From CAWDMC01 sp963803295 (lineage in GTDB: Bacteria; Acidobacteriota; Terriglobia; UBA7540): a DNA stretch of 64,000 nt. The position numbers and the translations under genes were made by a program. The stretch lies in the NCBI GenBank assembly GCA_963803295.1, contig CAWDMC010000009.1, positions 1 through 64,000 of the forward strand, in the 5' to 3' direction. A model generated the notes under the pieces. It searched no databases, had not been told where the DNA came from, and saw nothing but the letters and a program-made list of their open reading frames with translations. Below, piece by piece: positions 47,572-57,360 of this stretch (position 1 is its first letter; each line of letters opens with the position of its first letter).

Positions 47572-48560
47572 TCGGTTTGCACGACCGTGACAGCGGTGCC
47601 TCGCCCTGGCGGCATGGCGTGCGGCAGCTTGCGCGCGTTCCGATGTTCGCCGTTCGCATCGTGCGCGGTCTGTTGGTGTGCCTGGTTGACCTTCGTCCGA
47701 GGACCTGGCGAGGCTTGCGCAGCTTTGCGGACGGAGAACGCGGCCCCCCCTGACCGTGGCGGCACTCGGTTTGACAGATAGCAACCGTGATGCCGCACCC
47801 CGGCGACATTGTGCTGAACGATTATGCGCACGCTCATGTCGGCACTCGCGCCGTGCGTGGAGTGGTTGCTGGTTGCCCGATTGACCTTCGTCCTGGAAGC
47901 CGGCGAGGCTTGCGCAGCCTTGCGCAGGGAGAACGCGCACCCCGGCCTGACCGCGGCTGCCTTCGGTTTGGCAGACAGTGAAAGTTGTCCGTCACCCGGC
48001 GCCGTAGTGTGCGGAAGGATTGCACGGCCTGATGTCGCCGCTCGCACGGTGCGTGGCGTGGTGGTGTGTTTGGTTGCGCCGTTACGGCCGGACGTGTCCT
48101 GCCTCCAGTCGCCGCCGCCGGTGACGTCTCTGGTTGCACGGATCTGGGAAGGGAGATCATCTCTGCGCATCGTATTCCCTCCCGCTCTGGAAAGCTGCGC
48201 ACGGTCAGCAGCAGTCTGGCCGGAAGTGCTTTGCGCATTCGGTGCGGTCCCGGCTGGCCGTGGCTGCAGTCGGTTCGGCAGACAGTGAAGGTTGTCACCC
48301 GGCGGCGTAGTGTGCGGAAGGATTGCGCGGTCTGATGTCGCCGTTCGCACGGTGCGTGGCGTGGTTGGTGTGCTCGTTCGATGGTCCAGTGTGTTCGCTT
48401 GCGCCGTTACTGCCGGACCTGTCCTGCCTCCAGTCGCCGCCGCCGGTGACATCTCTGGTTGCAACGGATCTGGAAAGGGAGATCATGTCTGCGCATCGTA
48501 TCCCCTCTGCTCTGGAAAGCCGCGCACCGTCAGCGGCAGTCGAGCCTGTAGTGGGTGTGC
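47572..48560. repeat. Degenerate tandem repeats of about 195-325 bp
   Basis: Units beginning near CGGTTTG(G)CAGACAG start at about 47572, 47767, 47963 and 48268. The blocks at 47963-48063 and 48268-48366 are nearly identical (shared GTAGTGTGCGGAAGGATTGC). Those at 48089-48227 and 48413-48549 are too (shared CTGCCTCCAGTCGCCGCCGC). The earlier two units share GGCGAGGCTTGCGCAGC. Long open frames cross the region on both strands but change with the repeats, so it looks non-coding. Confidence 0.75.
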
Positions 48561-48758
48561 TTGTGTGTGCAGAAGTAACCATCCCTGCCGACATAGGCTC
48601 GCATCCGTGCCGCGGAGCCGATGTCCGGTCGTGCGCAGGCGAGTCTCGCTGTACTGCGGAGGTGCAGTTCGATGGCGGCCGCTTCAGCCGAGTCTACAAA
48701 CAACTGCAAATCCGCTGCCCAGGACCTTGGAAAAGTCCAGACCCGCCGACGTCCGGTG

Positions 48759-48914
48759 ATGGTGTGCGACCGGTGCAATCAAGAGCGACGACGCGCTGAA
48801 GCTTCGGCGCGATCACGCCTCTCGGCAGTTCGTGCCGGCTGCCGAAGCCCCAGCCTGGAAATGGTGTGCACAACCTGTTGCGCGGTGCTGTCAACAAACC
48901 GTCAAGACTGCTGA
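48759..48914 (+). CDS. Possible small zinc-ribbon protein
   Basis: 51 residues from ATG 48759: MVCDRCNQERRRAEA, then MVCTTCCAVL near the end. Two C-x2-C knuckles about 34 residues apart are consistent with a zinc ribbon. There is no good Shine-Dalgarno, and composition resembles the surrounding repeat region, so this is tentative. Confidence 0.3.
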   Translation: MVCDRCNQERRRAEASARSRLSAVRAGCRSPSLEMVCTTCCAVLSTNRQDC

Positions 48915-49043
48915 TGGCAAAAGGAAGGTCGGGCTCCAACCCCGCGCCGTTTCATCGGCGTTACAACTTGGCAAGTCACAACCAGGACCCATGGGATTGC
49001 CACCGGGGGTCAAGCCAATCCACATTCGAAAAGGAGAACTCTA

Positions 49044-49934
49044 ATGATGTTTGCAAAGGAAGCGGAAGCGTCGGCGTTTGCCGAGCCGCTGGTACCCAAG
49101 CGTTACCACACTTGGCTGCGGATACTGACACAATGGAAGAACGAAAAGGACCGCAACAGCGATCCCGATCATTGGGTAAAGTACTTCTGCCCGTACTTCA
49201 CCACCGAAGGCTTGCTGCGCCAGGCCTGGGACGATGCGCGGCGTGTCGGCGGCGGGGACGGACGGAAGCTGGTGAAGATCGTCACCGCCTGGCAGGTCGA
49301 AGGGCAGTACCTGGTCTGGTCGGCGGAAGTCGAGACACCGATGGGTCTGGCCACCGGACACTCCACGTCGAATCTCGGTGACGGCGCCAAGGGAGTGGAT
49401 ACCCGAAATCCCTTCGAGAACGGGGAGACCTCGGCGATCGGACGGGCGCTGCGCCACTTGGGTTACGGGTTCGGATTCGAGACCGACGACGAGGCGAGCG
49501 CACCGGAGGATAAGAATGGACATGCCGATCACGCACCCGCACTCCCCGGGAATTGCAATTCTGCCGGCGGGACGGTCAGTGGTTACGGCGCGAAGCCGAA
49601 CGGCAACAGTTCGAACGGAACCGCCGGATCCGGTTCGGGATCTCCGGCGCAGACACGGACGCAGGCTGAAGCTGCGAAGCCTGCAAGTTCTGGCAGCAAT
49701 GGTCAGGCTGCAGCTGGCGACTTCAACCAATTGCGGAACGAGGTGTTGTCGCTCTCGCGGCGGCTCAGTGCGACGTCGAAGCGGGAGATCACCGAGGTCG
49801 TGTCATGGGCGAGCGACGGTACGTTCCAGTACTCTGACATTGGGAAGCTGACTTCGGCAGACTTGCCGAAGCTACGGGGTGCGTTGCAGCGACTCAAAGG
49901 ACCGGCGAGCGAACCGGCGACGGCGAAACACTGA
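49044..49934 (+). CDS. Putative single-strand annealing/recombination protein
   Basis: Intact 296 residues from ATG 49044 with aaggag at 49031. The ordered N-terminal domain (20-150: HWVKYFCPYFTTEGLLRQAW, YLVWSAEVETPMGLATGHST) contains NPFENGETSAIGRALRHLGY. That E-x-x-E-T-S-A-I-G-R-A-L motif is seen in phage and plasmid recombination or DNA-repair proteins of the Rad52/ERF type. A Gly/Ser/Asn-rich linker (160-215) and a short C-terminal helical domain (QLRNEVLSLSRRLSATSKRE) follow, the latter perhaps for protein contacts. Assignment rests on one motif and needs a profile search. Confidence 0.45.
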   Translation: MMFAKEAEASAFAEPLVPKRYHTWLRILTQWKNEKDRNSDPDHWVKYFCPYFTTEGLLRQAWDDARRVGGGDGRKLVKIVTAWQVEGQYLVWSAEVETPMGLATGHSTSNLGDGAKGVDTRNPFENGETSAIGRALRHLGYGFGFETDDEASAPEDKNGHADHAPALPGNCNSAGGTVSGYGAKPNGNSSNGTAGSGSGSPAQTRTQAEAAKPASSGSNGQAAAGDFNQLRNEVLSLSRRLSATSKREITEVVSWASDGTFQYSDIGKLTSADLPKLRGALQRLKGPASEPATAKH

Positions 49935-50270
49935 GGGTCGTAGTGCGGGTTGCGCGGGGCGGCGACGGTGCCCGTTTCAACCTGGCCGATCGTTTTCGCC
50001 CCTCGCTCTACGGCCTGCATGGTAGGTCTCGGCCACCTGCCCTTGTGCTAGAATGCGCTCTCTCGTGACTTCCCAACTTCTTACTCTCCAGGCCCGCCCA
50101 TCACTCGTGGGGACCGACACAGGCCCCCGGAAACCGACGGTACGGAACCCACCCGTTAAGTTGAAATGTATTTATCTTTGAGTACGCTGGCCTACAGGGA
50201 TGGTACCGATGGTTGCCTCGGTGGATAAGGATCGAGTCGGCGGGTAGAAGTCCGGGGCGAACCGCGGAGC
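49935..50270. other. Intergenic, no gene seen
   Basis: 336 bases between the recombination-like gene and the next ORF. No repeat, tRNA or clear promoter pair is evident. The stretch near 50150-50190 is locally AT-rich and could hold a promoter for 50271. Confidence 0.35.
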
Positions 50271-50738
50271 ATGGCCAAGCTGAACAGCATCTCCGGAATC
50301 ATGGTGGACCTGCGGATCAACGGTGAGACCTCTCTGTTCATCCTGCTCGGCGCTGACGGGAGCATCACCCGATTGGGAACGTGAACGGTCGATAACAGCG
50401 AGCATGACATGTGCATCGGAATCACGGATGCGGAGGCATTTCAAGGACTGAGGCAACAGATTGGCCCGGAGCTTCTGAGTTGGATGGGTCAGCAATTGGC
50501 CCATCCGAAGCCCCTCGGAAAGGTTTGCGACTTAACCGTCGGATTGAAGGATACTGACGGCAAGGAATTGGCAACGGCCTGGCGCTATGGTTCGGAATCA
50601 GAAGGGCCACCCACAGAGGTCAGCCAATTCGTGATCGCCGCCGTCAACGCCACGAATCCTTGGTATGAGCAGCAGAAGGCTACGGCCAGATCCGCCGGCC
50701 GGCAAACCTGCAGAAAGCCACGGTGGCGCTTGTGGTAG
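50271..50738 (+). pseudogene. Hypothetical protein, one frameshift
   Basis: ATG 50271 opens MAKLNSISGIMVDLRINGET and SLFILLGADGSITRLGT. A slip near 50375-50385 leads to MCIGITDAEAFQGLRQQIGP, ELLSWMGQQLAHP and LKDTDGKELATAWRYGSESE. The joined protein is about 150 residues with alternating strands and helices. It matches no family I can name. It is the last gene before the restriction-modification remains, near the probable right edge of the element. Confidence 0.4.
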
Positions 50739-50869
50739 TGCCACGGCCCTTGGGGCTCAGTGACGGAGCGGGACGTTGGCGACCGAGGCTGGGCCCTAGG
50801 ACGATCGGGCCAAGAGCAGAAGACCTCGGTCAGTGCCATGGCTGCAGGCCAGGTCGGCCGCCCAAAGCA

Positions 50870-51390
50870 AGGTGGACGTACGCTACCCTAGGAGCTGCAA
50901 GCATCCGAACCAGGATTCGATTGCCAGCGCGGAAGCCACGCTCAAAGACAAGTCCAGCAAGATCGTGGTAGAGCGGGGGCAAATTGTAAAGGTGAGCAAG
51001 GACGCCAAGGGGATTGTCAAGCGTGAGGCGCTCACTCAGAACTGGACGGACTGGATTGATTACTGGGCCGTGGACTTCAATTTTGAGAGCAAACGCGAGA
51101 TCATGCGCGTGAAAAGCGACCGGTTAAGCAGGCTGCCATGCCCGGGTTGGAGCAGCCGGAGCAGATGGATATGCCGAATACGAAGAAGTGTGGACCGGGG
51201 ATTACATTTTCGAGAACGAGTGGCAATCGTTCCGCACCAAGAAAGACCGCTCGCTGGAACTGACCAGCGTCTATCACGAATGCCAGCCGGGTCGGCGCAA
51301 ACTTGCCGTCAAAGTGGTGGACATCTTCGGCAACGACACCATGACCATCGTGGAAGTCACCGTTACGGCGGTCTCCGACTGTCGACTCGA
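50870..51390 (+). pseudogene. C-terminal remnant of a type III-like DNA methyltransferase
   Basis: Two frames give LTQNWTDWIDYWAVDFNFES and, after slips near 51110-51180, EEVWTGDYIFENEWQSFRTK, KDRSLELTSVYHECQPGRRK and LAVKVVDIFGNDTMTIVEVT. This is the highly conserved tail of DNA methyltransferases found directly upstream of DEAD-box restriction subunits of the type III-like (BPTD_3080) group. The catalytic D/N-P-P-Y and SAM-binding parts are missing, so more than half of the gene has been lost at this edge. Confidence 0.6.
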
Positions 51391-51422
51391 TAACGTCGAT
51401 CAGAGATCGACGCTAGAAGATA

Positions 51423-54116
51423 ATGGCTTTGCATCCCAACTTTCCCGAATCGCCCTATGCGATTCTCGACCCGGCAGTGCGCTGGTTTCCGGCGGATGAA
51501 TCCCTGCGGGATACGAGCATGGACAAGCTGATGCCGCCGCTGGTTCCGGAACTGCGACGAAAGGTTAAGGAATGGCGGGACAGTGGCTATTATGCAGGAG
51601 CGACTGGCACCAGCAAGAGCCTGCTCAATTGGTGGTTCAACACCCTACACTTACTCCCGCAAGCCGACGGCACCATGGCCGAGTTCCAGTATTACTTCGC
51701 CCAGCGCGAGGCGCTGGAAACCATCATCTATCTGTACGACGTAGTGGGTGTGAAAGACAAGTACGACTTGATGCGCTTCGATAGTAGCGGAACCGTCTCT
51801 AGCGGCATGTTTGACGAGACTTGGCGGCGTTTTGTGGTAAAGATGGCCACCGGCGCGGGCAAGACCAAGGTGCTGAGCCTGGTTCTAGCCTGGAGCTTTT
51901 ACCACAAACTGTATGAGGCTGGGTCGGGCCTGGCGCGCAACTTTCTGGTGATCGCTCCTAACATTATCGTGTTGGACCGCATCCGCAAGGATTTCGACGG
52001 CTTGCGCATCTTTTTCCAGGACCCGGTCTTGCCCGATGATGGCGTGGACGGGCGCAACTGGCGCGACGATTTCCAACTGACTCTCCACGTGCAGGACGAA
52101 GTGCGCATTACCCGCCCCACCGGAAACATCTTCCTGACCAACATCCACCGCGTCTATGCCAGCGATGACATTCCGCCTTCGCCCGACGACGATGACACGA
52201 TGGACTATTTCCTGGGCAAGCGGCCCAGCGGCGCAACCACCGACTCCAAGGTGGATTTGGGCATGATCGTGCGCGATATTGACGAACTGGTGGTCTTGAA
52301 CGATGAGGCGCACCATATTCACGACCCGCGCATGGCCTGGTTCAAGTCCATCGAAGATATTCACAACCGCCTGAAGCAAAAAGGGGCGGCGCTCTCCCTG
52401 CAAGTGGATGTGACCGCCACGCCCAAGCACAACAACGGCGCCATCTTCGTGCAAACCGTCGCCGATTACCCGCTGGTGGAGGCGATCTCGCAAAACGTGG
52501 TCAAGCATCCCGTCCTGCCCGATGCCGCCAGCCGCGCCAAACTGGTGGAGCAGAAGAGCGCGAAATTCACTGAAAAATATGCAGACTATATTCAACCTGG
52601 GCGTGATCGAGTGGCGCAAGGCGTATGCCGAACACGAAAAGCTGGACAAGAAGGCCATCCTGTTCGTGATGACCGACGACACCCGCAATTGCGACGACGT
52701 GGCCGCATACCTCGAACGCAGCTATCCCGACCTGAAAGACGCAGTACTCGTGATTCACACCAAGAAGAACGGGGAGATTTCCGAATCAACCTCCGGCAAG
52801 GACAAGGAGGAGCTGGACAGGCTGCGCGAGCAGGCCACCTCGATTGACGGGCTGGAGAGCCCTTACAAGGCCATCGTCTCGGTGATGGTGCTCAAAGAGG
52901 GCTGGGACGTGCGCAACGTCACCACCATCGTGGGCCTGCGCGCCTATTGCGGCGAAGAGCAAAATTCTGCCCGAACAGACCTTGGGGCGTGGCTTGCGCA
53001 AAATGTATCCCGGCGGCATGGAAGAATACGTCAGCGTGGTCGGCACGAATGCCTTTATGGATTTCGTGGAATCCATCCAGGCCGAAGGCGTGGTGCTGGA
53101 GCGCAAGCCGATGGGTGAAGGCACTCAGCCCAAGACGCCGTTGGTGGTGGAAGTTGACAAAGAGAACGTCAAAAAGGACATCGACGCACTGGACATCGAA
53201 ATTCCGGTGCTGACGCCGCGTATCTATCGGGAATATAAGAACCTGAGCGATCTGGATGTGGGCGCGCTGGGGCATCAGCGCGTGGCCTACCGGCAGTTCA
53301 GCGAGGAGGAACAGCGCGAGATCGTCTTCAAGGACATCACCACCGGTGAGGTGACGCATACCACCGTCCTCGATACGGCGGGCATTGCCGATTACCGCAG
53401 CGTGATCGGTTACTTCACCCAGACGATGATGAAGGATTTGCGGCTGGTCAGCGGCTACGATGTGCTGTATGGCAAGGTCAAAGCATTTGTGCAAGACCGA
53501 GTTGTTTGACCGCCGGTGGAACTGGAAAGCCCTAACACGTTCCGCAACCTGTCAGAACTGGCCGCCACCAAGACCATGATCGAGACATTCAAGAAGGCGA
53601 TCAACGCCCTCACCGTGCAGGACAAAGGCGACGCCGAAATCCGCGACACCATCAAGTTGCGGCAGACGCGGCCTTTTGTAACCAAGGATCAGGGCTATCT
53701 CGATCCCGAAAAAGAGCATCTTCAATCGCATCATCGGCGACAGCCATTTTGAACTGCTGTTCGCCCGCTTCCTGGACGATTGCGACGATGTGGCTTCCTT
53801 CGCTAAGAATTATCTGGCGGTACATTTCAAACTCGATTATGTGAATGCGGACGGCGACATCTCCAACTACTACCCGGACTTTCTCGTGAAGCTGCCCGGC
53901 AACCGCATCGTATGGTGGAAACCAAGGGACAGGAGGACCTGGACGTCCCGCTCAAAATGGCCACGGCTGCGGCAATGGTGCGAAGACATCAATCGAGTGC
54001 AGGCGGATGTGAAATATGAGTTTGTTTACGTGGACCAGGAGAGTTTCGAGAAGTACAAGCCTGCCTCATTCGGGCAACTGATTAATGGCTTCAGGGAATA
54101 CCAAGGCGAAACATGA
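51423..54116 (+). pseudogene. Type III-like restriction helicase/endonuclease, frameshifted
   Basis: ATG 51423 begins MALHPNFPESPYAILDPAVR. Helicase motif I is KMATGAGKTKVLSLV, motif II-like LVVLNDEAHHIH, motif III-like VDVTATPKH, and later motifs include LKEGWDVRNVTTIVGLRAYC and TLGRGLRKMYPGG. Slips near 52590, 52965, 53700 and 53925 are needed. The C-terminal nuclease reads YYPDFLVKLPGNRIVWVETK, a P-D...E-x-K signature. With the paired methyltransferase truncated, an active nuclease would be harmful, so inactivation makes biological sense. Confidence 0.8.
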
Positions 54117-54189
54117 CACGCCGCTGCCTCCACTGGGTGCTTCACCCAGGCAATGTCCCAGACTTCCTCGATCTTCTTGACGTAGCGAG

Positions 54190-54284
54190 GTAGCGCGGAC
54201 CCGTGGTTTGTGGGTCCTGCGGGTAGGTCTCTTGCCGGAAAAGAACGAAGGGACGCGGACCGCACGAGCGGCGGTCCGCGCTAC
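54190..54284. repeat. Inverted repeat element between restriction remnant and lon
   Basis: GTAGCGCGGACC (54190-54201) and GGTCCGCGCTAC (54273-54284) are exact reverse complements about 70 bases apart. The right arm also folds on itself (GCGGACCGC against GCGGTCCGC). Such hairpin pairs resemble REP/REPIN elements. Confidence 0.6.
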
Positions 54285-54295
54285 TCAGCTTTCAG

Positions 54296-56725
54296 TCAGT
54301 TCGGAGGTCCGGCTACCGGCAGGGCCATCGCTACATCGTGGGTGGGTTTGGGGGCGATATCCACCGGTTGCTTCTCGAGGGCAAGATCCTCAACCTCCTC
54401 GATCGTCTTGACGTAGTGGATCTGGATACCCGTGAGCAGCTCGGGGGTAAGGTCTTCTCGGAGATTGGGTTCGTTATCGGCCGGCAGGATGATCTCCCGC
54501 ACTCCCGCGCGCTTGGCTGCCAGAACCTTCTCCTTAATGCCACCTACAGGCAAGACCTGGCCGCTCAAAGTGATTTCACCAGTCATGGCCAGCCGCTCCC
54601 GCACCGGACGCCGGGTTAGCGCCGAGACCAGCGTGGTTACGATGGTCACGCCCGCCGAAGGACCGTCTTTGGGAATCGCCCCCGCCGGAACGTGCACGTG
54701 AATGTCATTCGTCTGGTAGAAGTCGGGGTCAATGCCGAATTCGAGAGCGTGGCTGCGTACCCAGGCCAGCGCCGCTTGCATCGATTCCTGCATCACCTGG
54801 CCGACGTGCCCGGTCATGGTGAAGTTCTTGCCACCCTTCATCGCATTCGCTTCGATAAAGAGCACGTCGCCGCCGGTCGGAGTCCAGGCCAGGCCCACTG
54901 CCACGCCGGGCTGCCGGGTGCGTTCCACCAGTTCGGTATCCAGCCTGAACTTAGGTACACCCAGGAATCCCTCGACGTTGCCTGCCTCAACCAGCAGCTT
55001 CTCGGTGGAGCCTTCCGCGATCCGCCGCGCCTGCTTGCGGCAGAGTGTAGCGATTTCGCGCTCCAGGTTGCGGACGCCCGCTTCCCGGGTGTAATGCCGG
55101 ATCACATTGGCTATGCCTTCTCGGGTGAACTCGATCTGGTCCGGGCTCTTGACCCCGTGCTCGTCCGTCTGTTTGGGAATCAGGTGGCGGAAGGCGATCT
55201 CGATCTTCTCGTTCTCGCTGTATCCCTGCAGCTCCATCACTTCCATACGGTCAAGCAGTGGAGGAGGGATGGTATCGAGCACGTTGGCCGTGCAGATGAA
55301 AAGCACTTTCGAGAGATCGAACTGCACGTCGAGGTAGTTATCGCGGAAGTGCGAATTCTGCTCGGGGTCGAGCACTTCGAGCAGCGCCGAGGAAGGATCG
55401 CCGCGGAAGTCGCGGCCGATCTTGTCGACTTCATCCAGCACAAACACCGGATCGCGAGCCTCGGCCCGCCGAATTCCCTGAATCACCTGGCCGGGCAGCG
55501 CTCCAATGTAGGTGCGCCGGTGGCCGCGGATTTCCGCCTCGTCGTGAATGCCGCCCAGCGACATCCGCACGAACTTGCGATCGAGCGAGCGAGCGATCGA
55601 CTTCGCCAGCGACGTCTTGCCGACACCTGGCGCTCCCACAAAGCAGATGATGGGACCCTTCAGCTCCGGCTTCAGCTTCAGCACGGCCAGATAGTCGAGG
55701 ATGCGCTCCTTGATCTTCTCGAGATCGTAGTGATCCTCATCCAACACCTGCTTCGACTTGACCAAGTCTACTTTGAGCTCGCTCACCTTGTTCCAGGGCA
55801 ACGCGACCAGCCAGTCGAGATAGGTCCGCGTGACGTGATAATCGGCCGCCGCGGGCGACATCTTGGCCAGCCTGGCGAGCTCGCGCAAGGCTTCTTTGCG
55901 AGCCTCTTCCGTCATTCCTGCCGAATCCACTTTCTTCCGTAGCTCCTCGATTTCCTGCTGCTCGTCGCCTTCGCCCAGCTCCTTCTGGATGGCTTTCAGT
56001 TGCTCGCGCAAGTAGTACTCCCGCTGGCTCTGGGTTACCTGATCCTGAACGTCCGACTGAATCTTGGAACGTAACTGCTGCAGTTCCACTTCACGCGCCA
56101 GTTGCCGGTTCAGCCGCTCTAGGCGCGCCTCCAGGTCGAGACTCTCCAACAACTCCTGCTTCTCGGTGGACGAGAGTGAGGGGAGGTTGGCGGCAATAAA
56201 ATCCGTCAGCCGGCTAGGATCGTCGATGTTCATCACCACCGTCTGCAGATCGTCTGACAGCGTAGGCGAAAGCTGCACCACCTGCTGGAACAACGAGGTT
56301 ACGCTGCGCACCAAGGCGTCGAAATCCGCCTCTTTGGAGGACGGTACGACGTCAGTAAGGGGCTTGATCTTCGCCCTAATGTACGGCTCCATCTGGATCA
56401 CTTCCTCCACTGCGATCCGTTGCAGGCCTTCGACGAAAATGAAGAGGCTCTGGCTGGGCAGCTTGATGATCTTATGGATGAAAGCCGCTGCACCGATCTG
56501 GTAAAGATCCGCAGGTTGAGGATTGTCAACCCGCGGATCGCGCTGCGCCACCACCCCGATGTAGCGCTCTTCCTCTTTGAGCTCGTTGATAAGTTTCAGC
56601 GAGCTGTCCCGGCCAACTGTGAGCGGCAGAATCGCATTAGGGAAAAGCACAGTGTCACGTACCGGCAAAATGGGCAGCTCGGTAAAGTCGATATTCTTCT
56701 TATTCGGTTGCTTCTTGTCCGCCAT
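54296..56725 (-). CDS. lon: ATP-dependent protease Lon
   Basis: Intact 809 residues, the usual length for LonA. The N-terminal substrate domain (FTELPILPVRDTVLFPNAIL) and coiled-coil region (QVTQSQREYYLREQLKAIQK) are followed by the AAA+ module with Walker A FVGAPGVGKTSLA and Walker B PVFVLDEVDK. The protease domain has catalytic Ser690 in KDGPSAG and Lys733 in GGIKEKVL. Lon degrades misfolded and regulatory proteins in the cytoplasm. It begins the housekeeping part of the window and appears monocistronic. Confidence 0.97.
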   Translation of the reverse strand: MADKKQPNKKNIDFTELPILPVRDTVLFPNAILPLTVGRDSSLKLINELKEEERYIGVVAQRDPRVDNPQPADLYQIGAAAFIHKIIKLPSQSLFIFVEGLQRIAVEEVIQMEPYIRAKIKPLTDVVPSSKEADFDALVRSVTSLFQQVVQLSPTLSDDLQTVVMNIDDPSRLTDFIAANLPSLSSTEKQELLESLDLEARLERLNRQLAREVELQQLRSKIQSDVQDQVTQSQREYYLREQLKAIQKELGEGDEQQEIEELRKKVDSAGMTEEARKEALRELARLAKMSPAAADYHVTRTYLDWLVALPWNKVSELKVDLVKSKQVLDEDHYDLEKIKERILDYLAVLKLKPELKGPIICFVGAPGVGKTSLAKSIARSLDRKFVRMSLGGIHDEAEIRGHRRTYIGALPGQVIQGIRRAEARDPVFVLDEVDKIGRDFRGDPSSALLEVLDPEQNSHFRDNYLDVQFDLSKVLFICTANVLDTIPPPLLDRMEVMELQGYSENEKIEIAFRHLIPKQTDEHGVKSPDQIEFTREGIANVIRHYTREAGVRNLEREIATLCRKQARRIAEGSTEKLLVEAGNVEGFLGVPKFRLDTELVERTRQPGVAVGLAWTPTGGDVLFIEANAMKGGKNFTMTGHVGQVMQESMQAALAWVRSHALEFGIDPDFYQTNDIHVHVPAGAIPKDGPSAGVTIVTTLVSALTRRPVRERLAMTGEITLSGQVLPVGGIKEKVLAAKRAGVREIILPADNEPNLREDLTPELLTGIQIHYVKTIEEVEDLALEKQPVDIAPKPTHDVAMALPVAGPPN

Positions 56726-57360
56726 TCGATAACCTCTGCACCGGCATCAAAGCTTCAGAAGAGCGTTTCTTGCGGTCGGAAGCTTGGGGTCCCGGCTAGG
56801 ACGGGCTAAAAGACGCCCATTCTTGACTAGGCGTCAAACCTCTCCCGTCGTCCCCCAGGGTTCTGGATTAGGACAACCTACCAAACAATTTGATGCTCTC
56901 GCCTTCTGTTTCGTTTCATCCCCAAAGGCGCGGGCTCAATAAATCTTATAACGACATTGTCACATCCTGGAATACCTGACGAAATTACCCTTTCTGAGGC
57001 GCCTGGTGGAGCCCCCTTTCCGTGGAACGCGTCCTGGGCCAATGAAGAGATTACCCGAAACACAGTCTTGGAGCGGTTTTGTTCGTCGGGACCGGATCCC
57101 TGAAAAACCGCCCCCCCTGCCACCATGGTCTCGGGTTCTCTTTTGTTTCGAACCCGTGCTGCTATCTTCCTATCACAAATCGGCAAGCCTGCCTAATTCA
57201 ATAATTCAATCAAATAGTTCCTGACTCCAGTCGAGAGAGGAAATCAACGGCTCTCGCCCAACGATCCTGACCGCAATTGCCTAATCCGATGGTCAAAGAG
57301 TATCCTGACGGGTCTCAGCGTTCCCTGAAAGAAGGCAGAAGGAAAGGAGAAGTGAACAAG
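56726..57360. other. Intergenic region between divergent lon and mscS-like genes
   Basis: About 630 bases. It should contain the divergent promoters of lon and the channel gene. The open frames seen here lack protein-like composition. The plus-strand frame from TTG 57277 is continuous with the channel gene but probably untranslated. Confidence 0.5.

Noticed and set aside
47358..48464. 368-codon minus-strand open frame across the repeat region
   Set aside because: Composition follows the DNA repeats and the frame is not kept between units; no start signal or domain.
54692..55942. 416-codon plus-strand open frame
   Set aside because: Shadow of lon; the lon reading has every expected motif.
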